DNA of 6,886 nt from positions 1 to 6,886 of the forward strand of contig CAZIVE010000136.1 of NCBI GenBank assembly GCA_964542435.1, written 5' to 3'. The stretch's first letter is position 1; the number at the start of each line of letters is the position of its first letter. The translations under genes and the position numbers were made by a program. Positions 1 through 6,809 of this stretch are shown in pieces. The DNA comes from CAZIVE01 sp964542435. Its GTDB lineage: Bacteria > Bacteroidota > Bacteroidia > Bacteroidales > Tannerellaceae. The notes beneath the pieces are model-generated. The model saw only the letters and a list, made by a program, of their open reading frames with translations, searched no databases and had not been told where the DNA came from.

Positions 1-294
1 CTTCCCAAGGGTATTTTAGCAGTACTCGGCTGTCGAGTGTTTCTTCCCAAGGGTATTTTAGCAGTACTCTACTGCCGAGTGTTCCTTTCCAAGGGTATTT
101 TAGCTGTACTCTACTGCAGAGTACTCCTTTTTCGTCCCTCTTTAGCTGTACTCGGCTGTCGACTACTCCTTTTTCTCCCCTCTTTAGCTGTACTCGACTG
201 TCGACTGCTCCTTTTTCTTCCCTCTTTAGCAGTAGTCGGCTGTTGACTACTGCTTTTTCTCTCCTCTTTAGCTGTAGTCGGCTGTCGAGTGGCG
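1..294. repeat. Seven tandem copies of a 42-bp hairpin-bearing unit
   Basis: Seven head-to-tail units of exactly 42 bp start at 1, 43, 85, 127, 169, 211 and 253; the array probably continues left of the window. Each unit starts with a pyrimidine-rich or CCAAGGG-containing half ending in TTTAGC, followed by a half with an imperfect inverted repeat around a 5-nt centre of the GCTGT/ACTGC type. Units 1-3 share CCAAGGGTATTTTAG, while units 4-7 share a C/T tract ending in CCTCTTTAG. The best stems are in unit 3 (GTACTCT with AGAGTAC, 106-112 and 118-124) and unit 6 (AGCAGTAGTC with GACTACTGCT, 228-237 and 245-254). The last unit decays at its right end. Because 42 is a multiple of 3, long open frames run through the array, but none has a convincing start in the window. 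I do not recognise the repeat family. It could be a variable-number repeat, a structured RNA segment or a protein-binding array. Confidence 0.93.
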
Positions 295-303
295 CTACAG
301 AGT

Positions 304-320
304 GATGCAGCAGCTGCGTC
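304..320. other. Short hairpin next to the repeat array
   Basis: GATGCAG and CTGCGTC form a 7-bp stem with one G-T wobble around a CAG loop. It lies 10 nt past the last 42-bp unit. No T-run follows on either strand, so it does not look like a normal intrinsic terminator. It may be chance or a remnant of the array's edge. Confidence 0.3.
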
Positions 321-407
321 AACAAGAAAATTCGAGCCTTTAGAGAGAAGATAAATACTTTCTAAGTGAAATCTTATGTAAAAGATGGTCAGATAATGAA
401 CGTAGTA

Positions 408-438
408 TTGATAATCCCATCACAAAAATATATTTTTG
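408..438 (+). promoter_or_regulatory. Bacteroidota-type promoter for the amidase gene
   Basis: A TTG at 408-410 is followed after 20 nt by TATTTTTG at 431-438, which fits the Bacteroidota primary-sigma consensus (TTTG near -33, TAnnTTTG near -7). Transcription should start around 440-447, which leaves a leader of roughly 12-19 nt before the ATG at 459. This is the best promoter match upstream of the five-gene run and probably drives at least the first two genes. The prediction rests on consensus matching only. Confidence 0.55.
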
Positions 439-458
439 CAATGCGAAATGCACAAACG

Positions 459-1697
459 ATGAGATTCTATCTTAAAACCATATATATTCTCTTAGGTCTG
501 TTCCTTTTTTCCTTCACCACTCCGGCTCAAGAAAGAGCTACTGCACAAAACGGTGAAGGGATAGATCATTTTCTCCAGCGTCACAACCGGAAAGGACGTG
601 AATACAAGAAAGCGTTTCTTCAGCTCAACAAGAACAAATTCGGCAAAGACAACTCGCTGCTGCTCGATGTCAAATACAAACTGCCACCACTCAAAGGTGA
701 TACGGTGGAAGAGGAGAAACCCATCAATAAGAAGATGTCGCCTCAACTCCTTTCGGAAGTGAAAGAGGAAGAGGAGAAGGATATCAAATATGAAAAGAGT
801 CGAAAAGGCTTTGAGCCGCTATTCGGCAAAGCCTATGCACGTGTACAGCCTTCATCGCAGATCTTGAGAGGCGCATGCTTCTATCTGGTCAGCGGTCATG
901 GCGGTCCCGATCCGGGTGCAATCGGCTATTTGGGCAACAACGAACTTCATGAAGATGAATATGCCTATGACATCATGCTTCGCCTGGCTCGCAATCTGAT
1001 GAGCCGCGGAGCCATCGTACACATCATCATTCAGGATGCACACGACGGAATCCGAGACGAGCAGATTCTGGAAAACTCGAAGCGGGAAACCTGCATGGGC
1101 GAAGCTATTCCGTTCAACCAGGTTCAGAGACTGGAACAGCGCTGCACGAAGATCAACGGACTGAACCTGCGTGATCCTGGATCGTACCATCGCGCCATCT
1201 TCATCCATGTGGACAGCCGAAGCGAAACGGAACGTACCGACGTGTTCTTCTACCATCAGGATAACAACGCGAAAAGTCAGAAGCTGGCTGAAACGATGCA
1301 AAACACATTCGCTCAGAAATATGGAGCCAGCCAACCTGGAAGAGGATTCACGGGAACAGCATCCAGCCGCAATCTCTATGTCATGCGGCATTCCAATCCT
1401 GTCTCCGTATTCGTGGAACTCGGCAACCTGCAGAATTCAGAGGATCAACAAAGGCTGATTCTCTCCAACAATCGTCAGGCACTCGCCAACTGGCTCGCCG
1501 AAGGCTTCGTCATCGACCATTCCCAATACGCCAAACAGTCGAAGGAAAAGAGTACAAAGTCCATCAAGTCTTCGAAGAAATCCACCCGCAAATCCGAATC
1601 GAAGGTTACGCAATCTTCCAAAAAGCAGAAGAAAGCATCTACGAAAACGACTTCAAAGAAAAAGTCTGCGACAAATAAAGAGAAGCAAAAGAAATAA
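459..1697 (+). CDS. Exported zinc N-acetylmuramoyl-L-alanine amidase (Amidase_3)
   Basis: Probable cell-wall hydrolase that cuts the amide bond between N-acetylmuramic acid and the stem peptide outside the inner membrane. From the ATG at 459 (412 aa), residues 1-24 form a signal peptide: MRFYLK, a hydrophobic stretch, then TTPAQ. Residues about 35-78 resemble a degenerate LysM fold (FLQRH, then AFLQLNKNKF, then VKYKLPPL). A charged linker leads to the Amidase_3 domain at about 141-355. The expected zinc ligands are visible as H147 in SGHGGPDPGA, E167 in DEYAYDI and H250 in IFIHVDSR, and the catalytic Glu is E320 in FVELGNLQN. A segment near residues 195-231 is longer than in typical AmiC-type enzymes. 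The last 53 residues are a basic tail with 20 Lys and 20 Ser/Thr. The frame stays open upstream (GTG at 366, ATG at 396 and 441), but those starts precede the signal peptide and lie at or before the predicted transcription start. The maturase gene starts 14 nt downstream. Confidence 0.88.
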   Translation: MRFYLKTIYILLGLFLFSFTTPAQERATAQNGEGIDHFLQRHNRKGREYKKAFLQLNKNKFGKDNSLLLDVKYKLPPLKGDTVEEEKPINKKMSPQLLSEVKEEEEKDIKYEKSRKGFEPLFGKAYARVQPSSQILRGACFYLVSGHGGPDPGAIGYLGNNELHEDEYAYDIMLRLARNLMSRGAIVHIIIQDAHDGIRDEQILENSKRETCMGEAIPFNQVQRLEQRCTKINGLNLRDPGSYHRAIFIHVDSRSETERTDVFFYHQDNNAKSQKLAETMQNTFAQKYGASQPGRGFTGTASSRNLYVMRHSNPVSVFVELGNLQNSEDQQRLILSNNRQALANWLAEGFVIDHSQYAKQSKEKSTKSIKSSKKSTRKSESKVTQSSKKQKKASTKTTSKKKSATNKEKQKK

Positions 1698-1699
1698 TC

Positions 1700-1707
1700 T
1701 ATATTTG
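1700..1707 (+). promoter_or_regulatory. Possible -7 promoter element before the maturase gene
   Basis: TATATTTG is an exact match to TAnnTTTG and lies 4 nt before the ATG at 1712, between the amidase stop and that start. A transcript begun here would be almost leaderless. No TTG or TTTG lies at the right distance upstream, so this may be chance in an AT-rich gap. Confidence 0.22.
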
Positions 1708-1711
1708 CTGC

Positions 1712-2980
1712 ATGACCGAAAAGTATCCGACTATCACGCCCTTTGCACGTCCGCTTTACCTCATGGTGAAGCCGGCAGGTTCACTTTGCAACCTGGCCTG
1801 TGATTACTGCTACTATCTGGAAAAGAGCAAGCTCTATCCGGAAGATAAAAACCAGATTCTTTCCGATGATCTCCTTGAACGTTTCATCCGCGAGTATATC
1901 GAATCGCAAACCATGACGGAAGTCCTCTTCACATGGCACGGCGGCGAGACGCTCATGCGGCCCATCTCCTTCTATCGCAAAGCGCTCGAACTGGAACGCA
2001 AATATGCCGGCGGACGAACCATCGCCAACTGCATCCAAACCAACGGAACTTTGCTGAACGACGACTGGTGCAAATTCTTCAAGGAAAACGATTTCCTCGT
2101 AGGCGTCTCCATCGACGGACCACAGGAGTTCCACGACGAATACCGGCGCAACAAGCAAGGCCTTCCCTCCTTCTTCAAAGTGATGAAGGGAATCAATCTG
2201 CTCAAAAAATACAACGTCGAATACAATGCCATGGCAGTCGTCAACGACTATAACGTGGATTATCCCATAGACTTCTACAACTTCTTCAAAAGCATTGACT
2301 GCCGTTTCATCCAGTTCGCTCCCATCGTGGAACGGATCAGGCAGCACGCCGACGGTACGACACTTACGCTTCCTGAAGAAAAAGCTTCGCAACTCGCACC
2401 CTTCTCCGTAGATGCCGAGAAATGGGGCAACTTTCTGTGCGATCTGTTCGACGAATGGCTGAAGCAGGACGTCGGGGAATATTTCATTCAGATCTTCGAT
2501 TCCACACTGGCCAACTGGGTGGGCGAAAAACCCGGCGTCTGTACAATGGCCAAGCAATGCGGTCATGCCGGCGTCATGGAGTTCAACGGCGATGTTTATT
2601 CGTGCGACCATTACGTATTCCCTGAATACAAACTCGGCAACATACGCACGCAGACACTTACGGAGATGATGTACAGCGATCGGCAGCTGAAGTTCGGTGC
2701 AGACAAACAGAATGCATTACCAACTCAATGCAAGGAATGTGACTATCTCTTTGCATGCAACGGCGGCTGTCCGAAGGATCGTTTTCTCACCACTGCCAAC
2801 GGAGAGCCCGGACTGAATTATCTTTGCAAAGGATACAAACATTTCTTTCAGCACGTGGCACCCTATATGGACTTCATGAAACGCGAACTGATGGCTAAAC
2901 GGCCCCCTTCGAACGTCATGGAATGGGCAAAGACAAGAATAAATGATTTAAATTCCATAAAAAACAGAAGAGGACTGTAA
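1712..2980 (+). CDS. chuR: Anaerobic sulfatase-maturating enzyme (radical SAM/SPASM)
   Basis: Cytoplasmic enzyme that uses S-adenosylmethionine radical chemistry to oxidise a Cys or Ser in the sulfatase CxPxR/SxPxR motif to C-alpha-formylglycine. The radical SAM cluster ligands are C26, C30 and C33 (CNLACDYC), followed by the WHGGE motif at 75-79 that helps bind SAM. The C-terminal SPASM domain shows the full cysteine set for two extra 4Fe-4S clusters: C277, C283, C298, C340, C343, C349, C353 and C372. Their spacing closely follows the Clostridium perfringens enzyme. D299, right after C298 in SCDHYV, matches the catalytic Asp of that family. Length is 422 aa, near the family's usual size. The sequence strongly resembles, from memory, B. 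thetaiotaomicron ChuR, hence the symbol. No sulfatase gene is in this window, so it probably serves sulfatases encoded elsewhere. A different peptide substrate cannot be excluded, since SPASM enzymes also mature peptides. It begins 14 nt after the amidase, with no clear Shine-Dalgarno sequence. Confidence 0.93.
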   Translation: MTEKYPTITPFARPLYLMVKPAGSLCNLACDYCYYLEKSKLYPEDKNQILSDDLLERFIREYIESQTMTEVLFTWHGGETLMRPISFYRKALELERKYAGGRTIANCIQTNGTLLNDDWCKFFKENDFLVGVSIDGPQEFHDEYRRNKQGLPSFFKVMKGINLLKKYNVEYNAMAVVNDYNVDYPIDFYNFFKSIDCRFIQFAPIVERIRQHADGTTLTLPEEKASQLAPFSVDAEKWGNFLCDLFDEWLKQDVGEYFIQIFDSTLANWVGEKPGVCTMAKQCGHAGVMEFNGDVYSCDHYVFPEYKLGNIRTQTLTEMMYSDRQLKFGADKQNALPTQCKECDYLFACNGGCPKDRFLTTANGEPGLNYLCKGYKHFFQHVAPYMDFMKRELMAKRPPSNVMEWAKTRINDLNSIKNRRGL

Positions 2981-3040
2981 CAAAAAGGAGGACAAAAACG
3001 TCTAAGACTTATAAACGGAAACACATTTAATATATAGAAT
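2981..3040 (+). promoter_or_regulatory. 60-nt leader before tldD with a displaced Shine-Dalgarno
   Basis: The gap contains AAAAAGGAGG (2982-2991), a strong Shine-Dalgarno-like sequence, but the tldD start lies 49 nt further on. No ATG, GTG or TTG follows the motif at a usable distance. The rest of the gap is AT-rich with no TAnnTTTG match, so I see no separate promoter. Translation from 3041 most likely follows the Bacteroidota pattern of weak Shine-Dalgarno use with an A/T-rich leader. Confidence 0.35.
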
Positions 3041-4573
3041 ATGAACATTAACAGAAGAGATTTCTTGAAAACAGGGGGCATGATGATGCTCGGGACACTG
3101 GCTGCCCCGTCAATCTTTGCACGCATGCCTGGAGAAATCGTCAATGAAAACGAAAAGATGGAAGAAGCACTTCACTACTTCAGTGTAGAGAAAGGAACGA
3201 TCCAAAAGGTACTCGCTGCCGCACTTGAAAATGGCGGTGACTATGCCGATCTGTTCTTCGAACATTCAATCAACAATAGTCTGGTACTATTGGACGGAAA
3301 GGTTAACAGTACTTCATCAAACATTGACTTCGGCGTTGGCGTAAGAGTTCTGGATGGCGATCAAACCGGATATGCCTTTGTGGAGAATGTAACGCCAGAG
3401 GAGATGCTTCGAGCAGCTCGCACTGCTTCACTCATCGCAAAGAGCGACAAGAAGACGGCTCCGGTGAATCTGACGGAGAAAAAGCTCACCCATAACTATT
3501 ATAAAGTGGGTAAAGACTGGCAGGAATACGAGATACAGAAAAAGACACCGTTCATCCAGAAGTTGAACGATCGGATCTTCTCGTTGGACAAACGCGTGAA
3601 GAACGTACAGGTCATGCAGCAAGACAATACGTCATTGATCATGTTTGCAAACAGTGAAGGAGTCATGTACAGCGACTATCGCCCGATGGTCTCTTTGGCT
3701 GCCGTCTGCATCATGATGGATAATGGACGTACAGAAAACAATTACGTCTCACGCTCTTACCGTATGGGAGCTGAATTCCTTACAGACGATCTCGTCGAAA
3801 CCCTTGCCAAAGAGGCTATCCGAAAGACATCTATTCTCTTTAAAGCCATCAAACCCAAAGGCGGTGAACTGCCCGTCGTAATGGGTGCAGGCGGCTCAGG
3901 CATTCTGCTTCACGAAGCCATCGGACATGCATTCGAAGCCGACTTCAACCGTAAGAACATATCAATCTTCAGCGACAAGCTCAACAAGAAGGTATGCAAC
4001 GAACATATCAACATCCTCGACGACGGCACAATCCCGTTCAACCGCGGCTCTGTCAATGTAGATGATGAAGGTGTGGACGGCCAAAAGACGTACATCGTAC
4101 GCAACGGCATCCTCAACAGTTATCTGCACGACCGCATCAGCTCGAAATACTATAAGGTCGCTCCTACCGGAAACGGACGTCGCGAGTCTTTCCGTCAGAC
4201 GCCGATTCCACGCATGCGTGCCACCTATATGGAAGCAGGCAATGTGAAGGAGGAGGATATCATCCACGAAGTAAAGAACGGCATCTATGCCGCCGACTTC
4301 ACCAACGGACAGGTACAAATCGGTGCCGGCGACTTCACCTTCTTTGTCAAGGACGGTTACCTCATCGAAAATGGTAAACTGACTCAGCCGATCAAGGATA
4401 TCAACATCATCGGAAACGGTCCGAAGGCTTTGGCCGACATCACCATGGTAGGTAACAATTACAAGATGGACAACGGCACGTGGACGTGCGGCAAAGACGG
4501 ACAGTCTTGCCCTGTAACCTGCGGCATGCCTTCAGCATTGGTAAGCAAATTAACGGTAGGAGGAGACAATTGA
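3041..4573 (+). CDS. tldD: TldD-type zinc metallopeptidase with Tat signal peptide
   Basis: Catalytic subunit of the TldD/TldE protease, which in E. coli trims short unfolded peptides, removes the microcin B17 leader and degrades the CcdA antitoxin. The zinc-site motif HEAIGH (H291, E292, H296) is intact, and C483 in TWTCGKDGQSC matches the conserved third-ligand Cys of TldD. Other family signatures are VAPTGNGRRESFRQ (373-386), PIPRMRATYM (388-397) and GAGDFTF (428-434). Unlike the E. coli protein, it has an extra N-terminus of about 30 residues with a twin-arginine motif (NRRDFLK, residues 4-10), an apolar stretch (TGGMMMLGTLAAP) and a possible cleavage site near residues 22-27. This predicts export in folded form through the Tat pathway. 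The length of 510 aa against about 480 for E. coli TldD is explained by this extension. Its stop is 1 nt before the tldE start, fitting the obligate heterodimer. The start is fixed by the Tat motif directly after the first ATG. Confidence 0.93.
   Translation: MNINRRDFLKTGGMMMLGTLAAPSIFARMPGEIVNENEKMEEALHYFSVEKGTIQKVLAAALENGGDYADLFFEHSINNSLVLLDGKVNSTSSNIDFGVGVRVLDGDQTGYAFVENVTPEEMLRAARTASLIAKSDKKTAPVNLTEKKLTHNYYKVGKDWQEYEIQKKTPFIQKLNDRIFSLDKRVKNVQVMQQDNTSLIMFANSEGVMYSDYRPMVSLAAVCIMMDNGRTENNYVSRSYRMGAEFLTDDLVETLAKEAIRKTSILFKAIKPKGGELPVVMGAGGSGILLHEAIGHAFEADFNRKNISIFSDKLNKKVCNEHINILDDGTIPFNRGSVNVDDEGVDGQKTYIVRNGILNSYLHDRISSKYYKVAPTGNGRRESFRQTPIPRMRATYMEAGNVKEEDIIHEVKNGIYAADFTNGQVQIGAGDFTFFVKDGYLIENGKLTQPIKDINIIGNGPKALADITMVGNNYKMDNGTWTCGKDGQSCPVTCGMPSALVSKLTVGGDN
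4558..4563 (+). promoter_or_regulatory. Shine-Dalgarno of tldE
   Basis: AGGAGG ends 11 nt before the ATG at 4575 and lies inside the last codons of tldD. It is the only well-placed strong Shine-Dalgarno in the window. It supports the chosen start and suggests translational coupling of the two subunits. Confidence 0.6.
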
Positions 4574-4574
4574 T

Positions 4575-5897
4575 ATGATAACAAAAAACAATAAAGACTT
4601 TGTACAGCATGCAATGGAGTTCGCTTTAAAGAATGGTTGCAATGCTTCGAAGGTTGTGCTGTACAGTGCAACAGACAGTACATTTGAGATACGTGACAAG
4701 AAGATTGAACGATTGATGCAATCAGACGAGTTCAGTCTTGGCATCTCTCTCTATGTGGATGGAAAATTCGGATCATGCTCCACAAACCGTCTTGATAAGA
4801 AAGAAGTAGAAGACCTGATCCTAAGAAGTATCACGGCCACGAGATATCTGGCTACGGATGAAGCACGCAAGTTGCCTGATGCATCACGATATTTCAAAGG
4901 TGGAAATAATAATGACCTCGACTCTATAGATCCGGACTTCAATAATGTCTCGCCCGACAAGAAAAAGGAACTTGCCATGAAGGTGTGTGACGAAATCATG
5001 GGAAAAGATCCACGCATCATCTCTGCCACCTCTTCTTATGAAGATGAGATTCTGAACAAATACATGATAACCAGTAACGGGTTCGAAGGAGAAGAGAAGA
5101 GATCCTATTACGGACTCAATGGTGGAGTTAGTATAAAGGGAGAAGGCGATGCACGTCCCGAATCATCATGGTATGACGTCTCCGTCTATCTTAATGACCT
5201 TCAGAAAGAGGGTATCGGTACGGAAGCTCTGAAACGTGTATTGCGTAAGTTAGGCGCACACAAAATTGAAAGCGGCAATTATCGCGTTGTCGTGGACAAT
5301 GTAAATTCAGCACGCCTGCTCTCTCCGATCTTGGATTCTCTCGACGGACAATCCATCCAGCAGCATGACTCTTTTCTTATCGATTGTATAGACAAGAAAG
5401 TGTTCGGTGACAACTTCACACTGAAAGATGAGCCGTTCCTGAAGAAAGCTCGCGGCGCACGTTATTACGACAATGAAGGTGTGGCTACCCGTCCGATGAC
5501 TGTGATAGATAAAGGCGTACTCAAAACATACTATATCGATACGTATGCTGCCAATAAGATGAAGGTGGCTCCTACCATCGCTTCAGCGTCTGTCCTGACC
5601 ATGCCGGGCGGCGTAAGGAACTGTGAGGAACTGATCGCAGAACTAGACAAAGGTGTACTTATCACAGGCTTCAACGGCGGCAACTGCAATTCCACGACCG
5701 GTGACTTTTCCTATGGTATAGAAGGATTCCTGATCGAGAACGGAAAGACGACACAGCCTATCAACGAGATGAACGTCACAGGCAACATGAAAACCTTATG
5801 GAGTCATTTGGCCGAGGTGGGCAGCGATCCCAAGACGACGTCGTCATATCGCATCCCGAGTCTGCTTTTCGAGAATGTCAGCTTGAGTGGATTGTAA
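4575..5897 (+). CDS. tldE: TldE/PmbA subunit of the TldD/TldE protease
   Basis: Partner subunit of the preceding TldD. TldE/PmbA proteins share the TldD fold but lack the metal site, and they are needed for activity of the heterodimer. The HExxxH motif is absent: the corresponding region reads LLSPILDSLDG (248-258). Family signatures are present, including a YYDNEGVATRP block (297-307), TYYIDTYAANK (318-328), TGFNGGNCNSTTGDFSYG (364-381), FLIENG (385-390) and a C-terminal NVTGNM segment (400-405). Length is 440 aa, near the usual 450 of PmbA. There is no signal peptide: the N-terminus (MITKNNKDFV) is polar. If TldD is exported by Tat, TldE could only reach it by travelling along as a folded complex or by acting before export. 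Start is supported by the AGGAGG at 4558-4563. The reductase gene follows after 3 nt. Confidence 0.93.
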   Translation: MITKNNKDFVQHAMEFALKNGCNASKVVLYSATDSTFEIRDKKIERLMQSDEFSLGISLYVDGKFGSCSTNRLDKKEVEDLILRSITATRYLATDEARKLPDASRYFKGGNNNDLDSIDPDFNNVSPDKKKELAMKVCDEIMGKDPRIISATSSYEDEILNKYMITSNGFEGEEKRSYYGLNGGVSIKGEGDARPESSWYDVSVYLNDLQKEGIGTEALKRVLRKLGAHKIESGNYRVVVDNVNSARLLSPILDSLDGQSIQQHDSFLIDCIDKKVFGDNFTLKDEPFLKKARGARYYDNEGVATRPMTVIDKGVLKTYYIDTYAANKMKVAPTIASASVLTMPGGVRNCEELIAELDKGVLITGFNGGNCNSTTGDFSYGIEGFLIENGKTTQPINEMNVTGNMKTLWSHLAEVGSDPKTTSSYRIPSLLFENVSLSGL

Positions 5898-5900
5898 TCC

Positions 5901-6689
5901 ATGCATTCAGATAAAGAAAAATCGAATATCATCATAACCGGTGCCGCAAAAGGCATCGGTTATTTCTTGATTTGTGAACTTCTCGAAGAGGGCATGAACG
6001 TAACGGTGCTCGATCTCGACATCACACCGTTGGAAACGCTTGCTCGTAAGTTCAACTCGCTGTTTCCCCTGCAATGCGATGTACGCGATGCCGCCATGGT
6101 ATCGGATTGTGTACGGAAAAGCATACAGAAGTTCGGAAGTGTGGATGTGGCGATACACAATGCCTGTCTTTGTACCTTTTTTCCCATGGAGCAGAGTGAC
6201 GACAATCTTTATCGGGATGTTTTCAACGTCAATTACTTCGGTGCACTCCATCTGAGTCGTGCCGTACTGCCCTACATGAAGGAGCAGCATAGCGGAAGAA
6301 TCATTTTCACCAGTTCCGGAGTCGGAATCATGGGCTTCTACAACATCAGTCCGTATGCTTCCAGCAAGGCGGCCATCGAATCTTTGGCCAAATGTCTCGC
6401 CATCGAATACATGTCCAGCGGAATCACCTTCCATCTTTTCCAACCTCCTCTCACGAAGACCGATTCAGCTTCATCCTTGCCTGTCCCGAAAGAGTTCAAA
6501 GCCAATCCTGAAGAGGTCGGACGCGGTTTGGCACGACACCTCTTTAGCAAACGATTTCTCATTTGCCACAATGCCTTTACAGCCTTTCAAGTACGTCTCA
6601 GTTATCTTTTCTCCGTACAAATGGGACGGTTCATGAGTGCCAAAACCAAAGATTTTGCGACGAAGAAGGGCCTGGATTCTCCCCAATAA
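5901..6689 (+). CDS. Short-chain dehydrogenase/reductase, classical type
   Basis: Likely cytoplasmic NAD(P)-dependent oxidoreductase of unknown substrate, 262 aa, the normal size for classical SDR enzymes. The Rossmann nucleotide-binding motif is TGAAKGIG (13-20). D38 at the end of the second beta strand favours NAD(H) over NADP(H). D60-V61 contacts the adenine ring in this family. The usual NNAG is changed to HNAC (86-89). The catalytic residues are all present: N111 in NVNYFG, S138/S139 in FTSSGVG, Y152 and K156 in YASSK. The common PG turn after the sixth strand reads QPPLTKT (181-187). No signal peptide or membrane segment is evident. The ATG is 3 nt after the tldE stop, so it is very probably co-transcribed, but nothing in the sequence links its chemistry to TldD/TldE. 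It could act on a sugar, steroid, lipid or polyol; I cannot tell which. Confidence 0.9.
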   Translation: MHSDKEKSNIIITGAAKGIGYFLICELLEEGMNVTVLDLDITPLETLARKFNSLFPLQCDVRDAAMVSDCVRKSIQKFGSVDVAIHNACLCTFFPMEQSDDNLYRDVFNVNYFGALHLSRAVLPYMKEQHSGRIIFTSSGVGIMGFYNISPYASSKAAIESLAKCLAIEYMSSGITFHLFQPPLTKTDSASSLPVPKEFKANPEEVGRGLARHLFSKRFLICHNAFTAFQVRLSYLFSVQMGRFMSAKTKDFATKKGLDSPQ

Positions 6690-6777
6690 CTTTGGATGTA
6701 ATATATTTGGCGAGTGCTCCAGAAGGTTTCTTACAAGTACAGCCCTTTCTCTGAGATGAATCCTTCCTTTCAGAAAT

Positions 6778-6799
6778 GGAAGAGGCTTCCCCCGTTTTA
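6778..6799 (+). terminator. Weak terminator-like hairpin after the operon
   Basis: GGAAG and CTTCC pair around an AGG loop (6778-6790), followed by CCCGTTTT. The stem is only 5 bp and the T-run is short and displaced, so this is a weak candidate for the end of the transcript 88 nt past the reductase stop. Confidence 0.22.
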
Positions 6800-6809
6800 A
6801 AATGATGAA

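Noticed and set aside
1..294. CRISPR array
   Set aside because: The 42-bp units are directly contiguous with no unique spacers, and each unit diverges along its whole length.
113..419. Minus-strand frame through the array with charged 14-residue repeats (AKEGRKR-like)
   Set aside because: It has no ATG, GTG or TTG start before an upstream stop and ends at a stop in unit 3; the open frame follows from the unit length being a multiple of 3.
852..1391. 179-codon minus-strand open frame opposite the amidase
   Set aside because: It is fully inside the conserved amidase domain on the other strand, with no recognisable family features.
1781..2611. 276-codon minus-strand open frame opposite the maturase gene
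   Set aside because: It lies wholly antisense to a well-supported radical SAM gene and its protein has no recognisable motif; it is a codon-bias shadow.
6702..6709. TATATTTG as a promoter for a gene to the right
   Set aside because: No -33 element lies at the right distance; the nearest TTTG is only 7 nt upstream, and no gene start follows within the window.
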